Below, in pieces: positions 44,366-53,282 of a stretch of DNA of 64,000 bases (positions are counted from its first letter, which is position 1; every line of letters begins with the position of its first letter). The stretch covers positions 170,396 through 234,395 of the forward strand of contig NZ_LMUJ01000101.1 of NCBI RefSeq assembly GCF_009765975.1. Direction: 5' to 3'. The notes beneath the pieces were generated by a model. It was not told where the DNA came from. It did no database searches and saw only the letters and a program-made list of their open reading frames with translations. The DNA is from Acidisphaera sp. S103. Lineage in GTDB: Bacteria > Pseudomonadota > Alphaproteobacteria > Acetobacterales > Acetobacteraceae. A program made the position numbers and the translations under genes.

Positions 44366-47300
44366 TTGACCGATTTGTCTCCGGCACGGGAAATCGCGGT
44401 GTCAGACCAGTTGCCGTTCGAATTCTCCGTCCTCTCTGCTGCCAGCAAGTCACTGTCGCGCACCGATCCGCGCTACCTGCAGGTGGTGGAACGCGACGCG
44501 GGCTTGTTGGTGTTCAACCCGGCGAGCGAAAAGGACAAACCGACTTCGACCAGGCACATCACGGTGTCTGGCGTCGACCTCGACCTGGGGCCTGATGGCA
44601 ACGCGCCACTCTACACGCGGTTACATGACAATTACGACATCCGCAAGCTGGTGATCTGTGTCGATCATCTGACGGTCACCGGTACGCTGAATCTGCCGGG
44701 GACCCAATTGTCCATCTGGGCACGAAAACTGACCTTCGTGGGCAATGCCGCCATCAGTACCCAGCCGCGCCCGTTCATGGGCACAAGTGGCCTGGCGCAG
44801 GCGATGGACGGGCAGGCCGGCGGCGCCGTGCACCTTTATGTCAAGGAGATCGAAGCGCCCGGCTCCACCAAGCGGTTCGTCACTCAAGGCGCCGCGGGTC
44901 AGGCCGCGATGAAGGGTTCGGCGGGCGCGAAAGCCAAGTCGGTGACGCCCTGGAAAGGGATCATTGAGAATACGCCGGCCGCCTGGTGGACGTCCGAAAC
45001 GTTGGACTGGAAGTCAGAGATTGCCGGCAACAGGAGCACAGACGGCTTTGCACCGGTGATCGTGAACTGGTGGCAGATCGTCTACGTCGAGCCGCAAATG
45101 GGCAGTAGCGTGCACGGGTGGGTCAAGAATACGAACAACCCGGAGACCATCGGGTCGGACTGGCCAACGGACGGCCCGGCGCCCAAGACCATGCCGGGCA
45201 CGCCGGGCCTGGGAGGCGCAGGTGGGACGATCTGTTCGAACCATGTAATCCAGATCGCGGCGATCGCCGCGCAGAGTCGCGGCCAGCCGGGGGCCATGGC
45301 CGACAGCATCCCGGAAAATTCGGCGGGAGAGCCGGTGAAATCCTGCAAGTTGGAGGTCGGCTACCGCGCCTATTCGCCGTTCCCGCATTTGAAGGCCGGG
45401 GTCGAGGGCAACGGCAATTTCAACATGAAGGACTCAAGCTATTTCCGTGTCGCCGAAAAGCGAACGACCAAGCCCTACCCAGCGGTGCCCGCGCCCAAGC
45501 CCCGCGCCGACACCGCCGACCGTGATGGCAAAGCCCTGCCTCTGCCCACAACGGCACCCTGGTTCTGGATCCACCCGCTGACGCTGGCCGCACTGACCGC
45601 TTATGCGCGCGATGTATTCCGGGTTGGCGCGCCGAACGTCGCCCGCCCATTGCTGCGGAAATACCTCGACGACATGATGGGCATCACTGAGAATAGCGCC
45701 CCGGATTTCGACGTTCTGCTGGCTCGGGCCGAACTGATGGATCTCGCACAGCGCATGGACGGTCCGAACGACTATTTCGGGCATCCTGCCGGCTGGGTGC
45801 CAGGGCTGTCGTTTCAGACCAACATGAAAGCTTACGAGCGTCAGATCGACGGCGCGGTGGCGCGGCTCTACCTCAGCTATTGGATGGAAAACAACCAGGC
45901 CGGGAAGGCACAGCGCATCGCCTCGGCGCAACAGGCGATCGGCAAGCTACAGGCCGAGGTGGCCCAGGCCGTGCGCGACCAGGCCGCCGCGATCACCCAA
46001 TTGGAGCAGCTGGCGGACGAGGAAACCACCCTCGCCGCCAGGATCGGCACGTTTATGACCGACCTCGCGACGCTGGAGAGTGAACTGCGCCGCGGTGCCA
46101 AGGGCAAAGCCGAGATCGAGCATACGTTTCGCGTCGCGGGCCGAATCCTGGGTGGCGTGGCGCAGGTGATCCCGGTGGGCCAACCGGTGTTGGGCGCGAT
46201 TGGCAAGGGTTTCAGCGCCCTGGCCGACTGGGAGGGCGAAGGCGCCGTCGACGCGATCAAGACCGTCGGCAAGGCCGTGTGGGACACCAAGCTGGTCAGC
46301 GACAAGCTGCTGCCCAAGGCGAAATCCACCGCCGCAAATTTGCTGAAGGCGGCGGGCATCACCTCGGTCCCCGACAAGGAACCCGACGACGCCGAAAAGG
46401 ACCCCGCCGCGGGCGAATTCGACAAGGAACTGAAGAAAACCGAGCTGGGTAACAAGGTCAAGAAACACATCCAGTCCCAGAGCGACGCCAAGGACGAGGT
46501 CATTTCGGCCCTGGGCTCATTGACGATCTCGGCCGACGAGCTGAAGGCCGCCATCGAAAAGGCGCTTGCCGACTGCCCGGAATACAAGCAACTGCGGGAA
46601 AAGTTGGAAAAGCTGAACGCCGATAAGGCCACCTATCGCGACCGCATCGCGGCTGTGGCCCATGCGCTGGATGCGGCCACCTCGGTCATCGCCACATCGC
46701 GGCTGACACAGATCGCGCTGCAGTCCAGCGTCTCCCAGGAAGCCGCCCTGCTTAGCCCCGAGGGGCTGCGCTATACCCGCGCAATGGGCGAGCGCGCGAT
46801 CGAGCGTCTGCAGCGGTTCCAGTATTATTTCGCCGCATCCTACGTCTACGCCAACCTCAGCCAGCCCGCCAACTTCGACGGCAATTCCGTCGCGATGTTC
46901 AATGAGTTGCGCGACAAGCTGAAGACCACGGGAAAAGCCGTGCTGACCGGCGACGACTTCGACCGGCTTCGGGTGGTCTTCGACGAAAACCTGGCGCAGG
47001 TGGCGTCCGACATCCTGACCTACCACAACGAAACCCTGCCCTCACGCGACCCGCGGACCGACAAAATCACCACCCAGGTGACGCTTGAACTTTCGGAGCA
47101 GCAACTTGCCGCGCTGAACCAGGGCAGCAACACGGTTTTCATCGACCCCATGGCGATGGGCAAGCTGGTGCTCAGCCAGGAAGACGTGCGCATTTACGAC
47201 CTGGTCGTGCGTGAGATCGAACTTGTCGACCCACCGGCGCGTTCGGTCGACGTGCGGGTGCGGATTGTCCATGACGGCACGGCGTGGCTGTGGCGGGAGG

Positions 47301-47932
47301 GGCATCAGTTCCAATTCCGCGGCGCCCCCACCACCTGGGGGGCCACGATCAATTCCGCGCCGGGCTCCCGGCCCGTGGCCGAAGCGCGGAGCACCGACGA
47401 CCTGTCGCTGATCCTCGAACTGACCAAGCAGAAAAGCGCGGCCCAGTTGTTCCCGCGCCCCTCGGCCTGGGCGGCGCTGCGGATCCGTCTCGAGCTGCTG
47501 GATGAGGTGGTGGAATACCGGCCAAAGCTGAAGAAACTGACGCTGGACCTGAGATACACGGCGCGCGACACAGCCACCAAACGTCGCGCGCTGTTTGTCA
47601 GCATCGCCGATGGCATTCGGCCCCGGATCGGGCTGAACGCCGCCGACGTGTCGGGCCGCATGGCGGGCGAAGGCAGTTTCCTGCGGACCTACGCCGCCGA
47701 CACCGCGGTGACGTTGACCGCGCCCGAACGGTTCGGGCGCTATGTCTTCCAGGGATGGCGGATGCAGTTCCTGGCGGGCGACTACGACCCGACCAGGCCG
47801 GTGTCGCTGTCCACGCCGGGGACCGCGGGATACCAAGGCGACATGTCTGGCCTCGTCACGGGACGCAGCCTGAAGGTGACGCTCGACAAGAACCGGTTCG
47901 TGCGGCCGATCTTCATTCTGCCGGCCGGCTAA
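44366..47932 (+). CDS. Large multidomain coiled-coil protein, family not recognised
   Basis: 1188 residues from a TTG at 44366 with GGAGAGG eight bases upstream; an in-frame ATG at 44327 lacks a ribosome site. Layout: beta-rich N-terminus (about 60-180, e.g. DHLTVTGTLNLPGTQLSIWA) with Gly-rich collagen-like bits (GTPGLGGAGGT); helical block (about 400-510); coiled coil (about 513-576); a hydrophobic stretch VAGRILGGVAQVIPVGQPVL at about 589-608; Lys/Asp-rich helices; second coiled coil (about 724-775); beta-rich C-terminus (about 950-1188). No signal peptide or clear transmembrane anchor. The shape recalls helical pore-forming toxins, which is only an inference. Confidence 0.85.
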   Translation: MTDLSPAREIAVSDQLPFEFSVLSAASKSLSRTDPRYLQVVERDAGLLVFNPASEKDKPTSTRHITVSGVDLDLGPDGNAPLYTRLHDNYDIRKLVICVDHLTVTGTLNLPGTQLSIWARKLTFVGNAAISTQPRPFMGTSGLAQAMDGQAGGAVHLYVKEIEAPGSTKRFVTQGAAGQAAMKGSAGAKAKSVTPWKGIIENTPAAWWTSETLDWKSEIAGNRSTDGFAPVIVNWWQIVYVEPQMGSSVHGWVKNTNNPETIGSDWPTDGPAPKTMPGTPGLGGAGGTICSNHVIQIAAIAAQSRGQPGAMADSIPENSAGEPVKSCKLEVGYRAYSPFPHLKAGVEGNGNFNMKDSSYFRVAEKRTTKPYPAVPAPKPRADTADRDGKALPLPTTAPWFWIHPLTLAALTAYARDVFRVGAPNVARPLLRKYLDDMMGITENSAPDFDVLLARAELMDLAQRMDGPNDYFGHPAGWVPGLSFQTNMKAYERQIDGAVARLYLSYWMENNQAGKAQRIASAQQAIGKLQAEVAQAVRDQAAAITQLEQLADEETTLAARIGTFMTDLATLESELRRGAKGKAEIEHTFRVAGRILGGVAQVIPVGQPVLGAIGKGFSALADWEGEGAVDAIKTVGKAVWDTKLVSDKLLPKAKSTAANLLKAAGITSVPDKEPDDAEKDPAAGEFDKELKKTELGNKVKKHIQSQSDAKDEVISALGSLTISADELKAAIEKALADCPEYKQLREKLEKLNADKATYRDRIAAVAHALDAATSVIATSRLTQIALQSSVSQEAALLSPEGLRYTRAMGERAIERLQRFQYYFAASYVYANLSQPANFDGNSVAMFNELRDKLKTTGKAVLTGDDFDRLRVVFDENLAQVASDILTYHNETLPSRDPRTDKITTQVTLELSEQQLAALNQGSNTVFIDPMAMGKLVLSQEDVRIYDLVVREIELVDPPARSVDVRVRIVHDGTAWLWREGHQFQFRGAPTTWGATINSAPGSRPVAEARSTDDLSLILELTKQKSAAQLFPRPSAWAALRIRLELLDEVVEYRPKLKKLTLDLRYTARDTATKRRALFVSIADGIRPRIGLNAADVSGRMAGEGSFLRTYAADTAVTLTAPERFGRYVFQGWRMQFLAGDYDPTRPVSLSTPGTAGYQGDMSGLVTGRSLKVTLDKNRFVRPIFILPAG

Positions 47933-48008
47933 GGCCACTGTCGATCTTCCTTCCCGCTTTCCCTGTGCTCCGGCCAACAAGTTGATGGTGCCCGCGCACC
48001 AATGCCCC

Positions 48009-51000
48009 CTACGCCACCCGTGCCGCGCTTGCGCCGTCATCCAGATACTGAGTCGCCCCGCCCAGGTGCAGCATCACCTCTGCGCCCTTGTCGAACCGAG
48101 CGAACGCTGCGATGGGCAGCGTGGCGCTGCCATTGGTCCAGCGCAGGTGGCAGCCGGCCTCATAAGCGTGGAAGCCAACCGTCAACCGGTCATCGTCGGC
48201 CTCGATCAGCATGAACTTGCCGCCCTGGCGGATCGCCACCTGCCGCAGCGCCACCCCCAGCGACCGCGGGTCGCGGGCGAGCCCAAGCTCCGACGGCACC
48301 CCCACGCGGGAGGCGATCACCACGCTCTTGGTGCAGGACGGCAGACGGAAGCCATAGAGCGACCCGCGCCGGTACTCCGGGTCCACCCGCACGCCATCGA
48401 TCACCAGATGCAGGTCCGGCTCCTCCGTCAGCGACGGCAGCGCGCGCGGGCCGGTGCGGTCCAGCCGCCGCCATGCCGCATCCACCACGGGGCCCCCGGT
48501 CAGCACCGGGGCATAGGGGTCTTGCGGAGGCAGGTGCCAGCCGGTGTTGGCGTTGTGGAACAGCCAGCGGTTGCCATCATCGCGGTAGCTTTCGGCCAGC
48601 GCGCCGTTGGCCAGCAGCACGTCGTGGCTGTCCAGCTCGACGTGGTAGATGTCCACTTCCCGGGCTCGGTCGTCCCACAGGATCGTCCGGTGATTGACCA
48701 GGAACTCCACCGGGATCAGCACGCCATCGATGTAAAGCGAGTGGGCCTTGGTCACGTGCAGGTCGGCGTTCGGCACGTTGTCGGCCAGCGCCCCCTTGCG
48801 CACGATCACCGGCGTCGCTGCGCTGCGCCGGCCACGGGTGGCGAGCACCTTGCCGTTGCCGATCCACGTGACCGCGCGCGGCCCGTTCTGGGCGGTCAGC
48901 ACAAGGTCGCCGATGTTCAGCGTCTCCACCGGCACCTCGCCCGCCGGCGTGCCGATCATCGTGCCGGCGCGGAAGCAGACGACAATATCGGTGCCGCCAT
49001 TGCCATCAGGGGACAGTTGAAACGAGTCGGAGGTGAAGGCGCCCTGAATGTTCAACGTGTCCGGGCCGCCGACTCCACCGGTCAACACCAAGGTATTGTT
49101 CGCGAACGTTTCGCCGCTCGCGAGGAAGCCGGTCAGATCGATGGTGTCGCCATTGGCGAAGCCGGTGATACCGATGGTGCCGAGGCCGCTGGCCGAGTCG
49201 GTGCCGGAGACCGTCCACGCCGCGCCGGTGTCAAACTGCAACGCACTGAAATTGGCGATGCTGGTGCCGAAGCCGGACAGCGTTCCCGCACTGGCGGCCG
49301 AAGCCAGTTCCAGGACGCCTCCGCCGCCTTGGACGTTCCCCGCGAAGACCGCGCCGGGATCGGCGATCAGCCGGCTCGCGTATCCGGCCGCGAACTTCAC
49401 GGCGTAGCTGCCGCCGGCGATGCTGCCGGCATTCACCACGGTCACGGCGGCGTTGTAGCCATCAATCCCGTAACCCCCGCTGATCGTGCCATCGCTTTGG
49501 TTGGTGACGCTGCCGCCGACCTCCAGAAAAACGCCAATGTTGGACCCGGCGATGCTGCCGGCATTCACCACGGTCACGGGGGCGCCCGCGCCGAAAATCC
49601 CGTCCTGGCCGGTGATTGAACCGCCACTTTGGTTGGTGACGTTGCCGCCCGCGAACAGGACAACGCCCTGCCTTGACCCAGCGACGCTGCCGGCATTCAC
49701 CACGGTCACGGCGGCGCCGGCTCCGCTAATCCCGACAAACCCACTGGTGATCGAACCGCCGCTCTGGTTGGTGACGTTGCCGCCCGCGGACAAGACAACG
49801 CCCTCGTTGGTTCCCGCGATGCTGCCGGCATTCACCACGGTCACGGCGCCGCCCTGACCGGAAATCCCGCGATACCCGCTGATCGAACCGCCGCTTTGGT
49901 TGGTGACGCTGCCGCCTGCCGCGAGGTCGATACCGGTGCCATAGCCGTTCGGGCCGCTCCCGGCGATGCTGCCGGCATTCACCACGGCCACGGTGGCGCC
50001 CCGGCCGTAAATCCCATAACGGTCGCCGCTGATCACAGCACCGCTCAGGTTGGTAACGCTGCCGCCGCCCGCCAGGTAAACCCCTTGGCCTTCGGCCCCG
50101 TCGCCGGCGATCATCCCAGCGTTGACGACCGTCGCCGCCCCGCCGGCCGCCCCATGGACGGCGGACCCGGCCCCCGCGGTGATCGTCCCGGTCGACGCAT
50201 TCGACAGCACCCCGCCCGGTACCAGCGTCAGCACGCCCGTCAGCGCGCCGCCGCCGTTGAGGGTCCCGGCATTGGTCAGGGTTCCGGCGTCGGTTAGATG
50301 GGAGCCGGCGGCGATTGTGTTGGCGCCCGCCAAGGTCCATTGCGCGCCGGCGTCCACCGTGACCTGGGCGAAATCGACGTATTTTGTGCCGAACCCCGAC
50401 AGCGTGCCGGCCGAACCGGCGGAGGCCAGTTCGAGCGTGCTAACCGACGTCGCGCCGATCGTATTGCCGCCGGTCACCGTGCCGTAGAACACCGCGTTCG
50501 GGTCGATGACCAGCCGGTTCGCGTAGCCGGCGCCGAACAGCACGGCGTAGCGAGCGCCACCGATGGTGCCGGCATTCACCACGGTCACGCCGCCGTAGGC
50601 GTTAATCCCGATAAAGCCACTGGTGATCGACCCGCCGCTTTGGTTGGTGACGCTGCCGCCCGAGAGGAGGAAAACGCCTTCTTTCGATCCCGCGATGCTG
50701 CCGGCATTCACCACGGTCACGGCGCCGCGCTCGTCGAAAACCCCGTAACGCTCGCTGCTGATCGCGCCGCCGCTCTGGTTGGTGACGTAGCCGCCAGCGC
50801 CGAGGCGAACGCCCCCGAAGTACCCCGCGATGCTGCCGGCATTCACCACGGTCACGCCGCCGCCGTTGCCGTAAACCCCGAAACCCCCGCTGCTGATCGA
50901 ACCGCCGCTTTGATTGGTGACGCTGCCGGCGGTGAGGAACTGGATGCCGTACCGATTGGACCCGGCGTCGATGCTGCCGGCATTGACCACCGCCAGGCCC

Positions 51001-51119
51001 GTGTAAGACACCGACAGCCCATCGGTCAGCAGCCCGTTCGAGGCGATGGTCGTCGGATTATCGGCGCCCACGGTGAGGGACACGAGCGTGGCGTAGGTTC
51101 CGGTAATCGGATTGGTCAT
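48009..51119 (-). CDS. Repeat adhesin with C-terminal Hint (Hedgehog/intein) domain
   Basis: 1036 residues from the ATG at 51119 (AAAGGAC upstream). Eight repeats of about 45 residues follow the pattern VTNQSGGSI..GI.G.G..VTVVNAGSIAG...GV.L.AGG; they fall in two blocks (three, then five), each closed by YAV-F-AGYA-RL--DP-AVF. From Cys715 the Hint_2 domain begins (VVCFRAGTMIGTPAGEVPVE; LHVTKAHSLYIDG), a self-processing module common in Acetobacteraceae surface proteins. Probably an exported beta-helical adhesin released or linked via Hint chemistry. No N-terminal signal peptide is evident. Converges on the 1188-residue gene. Confidence 0.9.
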   Translation of the reverse strand: MTNPITGTYATLVSLTVGADNPTTIASNGLLTDGLSVSYTGLAVVNAGSIDAGSNRYGIQFLTAGSVTNQSGGSISSGGFGVYGNGGGVTVVNAGSIAGYFGGVRLGAGGYVTNQSGGAISSERYGVFDERGAVTVVNAGSIAGSKEGVFLLSGGSVTNQSGGSITSGFIGINAYGGVTVVNAGTIGGARYAVLFGAGYANRLVIDPNAVFYGTVTGGNTIGATSVSTLELASAGSAGTLSGFGTKYVDFAQVTVDAGAQWTLAGANTIAAGSHLTDAGTLTNAGTLNGGGALTGVLTLVPGGVLSNASTGTITAGAGSAVHGAAGGAATVVNAGMIAGDGAEGQGVYLAGGGSVTNLSGAVISGDRYGIYGRGATVAVVNAGSIAGSGPNGYGTGIDLAAGGSVTNQSGGSISGYRGISGQGGAVTVVNAGSIAGTNEGVVLSAGGNVTNQSGGSITSGFVGISGAGAAVTVVNAGSVAGSRQGVVLFAGGNVTNQSGGSITGQDGIFGAGAPVTVVNAGSIAGSNIGVFLEVGGSVTNQSDGTISGGYGIDGYNAAVTVVNAGSIAGGSYAVKFAAGYASRLIADPGAVFAGNVQGGGGVLELASAASAGTLSGFGTSIANFSALQFDTGAAWTVSGTDSASGLGTIGITGFANGDTIDLTGFLASGETFANNTLVLTGGVGGPDTLNIQGAFTSDSFQLSPDGNGGTDIVVCFRAGTMIGTPAGEVPVETLNIGDLVLTAQNGPRAVTWIGNGKVLATRGRRSAATPVIVRKGALADNVPNADLHVTKAHSLYIDGVLIPVEFLVNHRTILWDDRAREVDIYHVELDSHDVLLANGALAESYRDDGNRWLFHNANTGWHLPPQDPYAPVLTGGPVVDAAWRRLDRTGPRALPSLTEEPDLHLVIDGVRVDPEYRRGSLYGFRLPSCTKSVVIASRVGVPSELGLARDPRSLGVALRQVAIRQGGKFMLIEADDDRLTVGFHAYEAGCHLRWTNGSATLPIAAFARFDKGAEVMLHLGGATQYLDDGASAARVA

Positions 51120-51764
51120 CGGTCGGTCCTTTTGGGCTTCCGGGGACTCGGGGCGTCCAGGCACCGATCGAGGCCAACGAATGGCGTTGGAACCAATCTC
51201 TCCAAAATCGGCCGGGAAGACAACTTATTCCGGCCAAGTTTTGTGAGGTCGGTTACAATAAGACACCATTCGATTGAGGCTAAAATAATGTATTTGATAT
51301 CGATATTGTCAACATGCCATTACGACCTTCTGAGAAGTCTTTCGCCGCGGGCTGACGGCGACCGGCGGTGGATTTGCGCCGGTCCGGCTGTCGGTTTGGC
51401 GAAGCGGCCGGGGGTTCTCGATCGCCGCCGCGAGACGGTCGAGCATCCTTTTAGAACGATCACGCAATAAATCAACCAGGGTGCGTTTCTGATGCGCAGC
51501 CCGGAGAAGGTCCGCGCCGAGCGCAGTCCGACCGCACTCGCTTCCAATCTCAGGCGGGTGCTCCATCTTGTCGGATTCTCCGAGCTGATGGCCGCGGTAA
51601 CTGCCTGAAGGGCCTACGGGTGGCTTTTCTGCGGAGGTGGGAGCGTGATCGTCGACTACTTCGCCTGGAAGACCCGTCCAGGAACGGCACGACGATTTTT
51701 GGTCGAGTTCCGTCGGGCAAGGGCGTGAGCGCACCGGCCTTGATGACCACGGGAAGTTCGTCAC
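51120..51764. other. Intergenic region with AT-rich promoter-like part and unassigned coding-like remnant
   Basis: 51220-51310 is markedly AT-rich (TTTGATATCGATATTGTCA region) and probably holds the adhesin promoter. From 51309 to about 51560 a minus-strand frame (HPPEIGSECGRTALGADLLR, AAHQKRTLVDLLRDRS) looks protein-like, but has no ribosome site and no family I recognise. 51600-51764 has short open frames only. I see no intact gene. Confidence 0.35.
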
Positions 51765-52292
51765 TCACAAGAGCATCTCCATTCCGCTTGCGACGTACCG
51801 GATCACGGTGCGCTCGCCGTACGAAGCAGCCCCGGCGGGTGTAAGACCAAGCTTACGTGCAACGCCGATGGAAGCCGTATTGTCCGGATCGATATCGGCG
51901 ATGACCAGCCGCAGGCTGAGCGTATGTAAGGCATGGTTGAGCACCGGCCACGCGGCTTCAGTCGCAAAACCCTGGCCCCAGGCGGCACGGATCAGACGCC
52001 AGCCGATCTCAATCTCCGGGCCATGCAGATCCAGCGGCGTCAGCAGAATCCAGCCAACGAAGCCCGTTGGCGCCAGGATGGACCAGTAGCCCATGCCGAC
52101 CGGATACGCATGACGGATGCGTGCTTCGACGAAGGCGCGATGCGCAATCGGATCGGTCCAGGGGCCATGGATGAATTTCGTGACGAGCGGGTCGCGATCC
52201 ATCGCGAGGCAGGCGTCAAGGTCCGCGAGCGTCCGTGACCGGAGGGTCAGCCGCGCAGTCGTGAAGGTCGGCAGTGGGTCGGAGTGGGTCAT
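51765..52292 (-). CDS. GNAT-family acetyltransferase (RimJ/RimL type)
   Basis: 175 residues. LPTFTTARLTLRSRTLADLD start, GWILLTPLDLHGPEIEIGWR beta strands, the acetyl-CoA loop RAAWGQGFATEAA and the NTASIGVARKLGLTPAG tail define the Acetyltransf_3 group, which acetylates protein N-termini, antibiotics or small amines. Substrate unknown. Stand-alone gene. Confidence 0.92.
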   Translation of the reverse strand: MTHSDPLPTFTTARLTLRSRTLADLDACLAMDRDPLVTKFIHGPWTDPIAHRAFVEARIRHAYPVGMGYWSILAPTGFVGWILLTPLDLHGPEIEIGWRLIRAAWGQGFATEAAWPVLNHALHTLSLRLVIADIDPDNTASIGVARKLGLTPAGAASYGERTVIRYVASGMEMLL

Positions 52293-52671
52293 TTGGCCCT
52301 TTTTCTACAGTCAATTCCCGGGACGCTGGACCAGCGACAACTTTGCCGGGAGACGTCCGCTGACATCGTAGGCGTGGTCAAATACGTCGCCCCTGTGCTT
52401 CTCGACCACACTAACCCCTCGCAGGCAAACCGTTTCCGTCACTGTCCGGTTCGAGTATCGTTGTGCGATCCCTGGCGAATGTCGCGAAGGCTATCCCCGG
52501 GCGCTGGGCCCTGCGCTCGATGGACAACATACGTCGCCTGCCAAAGACCCAGACAAGGCTTGTGAAAATGCGGCAAGAGGTATAGACTCAAGTATGGAAA
52601 GTCAGCAATTTACGGAGTTGCTGAGACCTTGCTGCCGCCACGAGCAATGCCGTTCCGCTACCTGGATTTCG
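52293..52671. other. Intergenic region upstream of the methanethiol-oxidase cassette
   Basis: No intact gene. A minus-strand frame of about 60 codons ending at 52311 (SPGIAQRYSNRTVTE, VFDHAYDVSGRLPAKL) has protein-like composition but no ATG and no family match. The cassette promoter should lie toward the right end; I did not find a convincing -35/-10 pair. Confidence 0.35.
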
Positions 52672-53277
52672 TTGATAGCAACACAAATCTATGGGGGAGC
52701 CAGCTATGAAAAAAAAAACCGTGTGCTTTGCCCATGCTGGATCGGCGAAGATCCCGATAACGGCACCTGCGATTCAATGCAGGCCTGGCACATCGACAAA
52801 GGCACTATCGACGGCGCGGACATGACTGGGCGCACCGTCGCCATGGTGTGTGAAATTCCCGGCAACGTGCTCAAGGGGGGCTTCCGGGTCAAAGTTTACA
52901 TCGATGATGGCGCCTCCGACCCGCAACAGGCGGCGTTGCTGGAAGTATATTCCGGCAAGCAAGGCGGTCCAGTCGCGGAACTCGCCAAACTGGTCGGCGA
53001 GGTGGTTTCGGTGGAAAGGGTACCGATCACCTTCACCGTCGACCAGGGCCACGGAATGCTCAAAATCGCCGAGGTTGGCCTTGCCGAACTGGAGCCCTAT
53101 CGCGGTCCGACCGGAGCCATCACCACGCTCACCGACACGATCTTTTCCACCGTGCCCGGCGCGCCGGTCTTCGTTGGCAAGGCGACGCGTTACGTCAGCA
53201 AAAATCCCGATCTCGGCCACGATCTCGACATCTCCGGGTTCAATGCCCTGCAAAGCACGTTCGTGTTCGACGGCTAA
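52672..53277 (+). CDS. DUF1326 family protein with a poly(A) tract at the start
   Basis: The body VLCPCWIGEDPDNGTCDS, WHIDKGTIDGADMTGRTVA, FSTVPGAPVFVGKATRY is clearly DUF1326, about 200 residues, cysteine-containing and often beside DUF2182. The usual N-terminal C-x-C pair before CPC is absent. The continuous frame has only a TTG (52672) or a distant ATG (52594). A well-placed GGGGGAG (52693-52699) with ATG at 52706 opens a different phase that runs into ten A (52709-52718); eleven A would join it to the DUF1326 frame. The start is therefore unsettled. Confidence 0.8.
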   Translation: MIATQIYGGASYEKKNRVLCPCWIGEDPDNGTCDSMQAWHIDKGTIDGADMTGRTVAMVCEIPGNVLKGGFRVKVYIDDGASDPQQAALLEVYSGKQGGPVAELAKLVGEVVSVERVPITFTVDQGHGMLKIAEVGLAELEPYRGPTGAITTLTDTIFSTVPGAPVFVGKATRYVSKNPDLGHDLDISGFNALQSTFVFDG

Positions 53278-53282
53278 CTTCG

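Noticed and set aside
47042-48040. Minus-strand frame antisense to the large protein gene
   Set aside because: Shadow frame; the plus-strand frame has clear protein composition and a ribosome site.
48009-51119. Plus-strand frames antisense to the Hint adhesin (repeats of HHGHGG or TTVTAAPA type)
   Set aside because: They mirror the adhesin repeats on the opposite strand and have no starts or domains.
51309-51764. Minus-strand frame as an intact gene
   Set aside because: No ribosome site and no recognisable family; reported only as a possible remnant.
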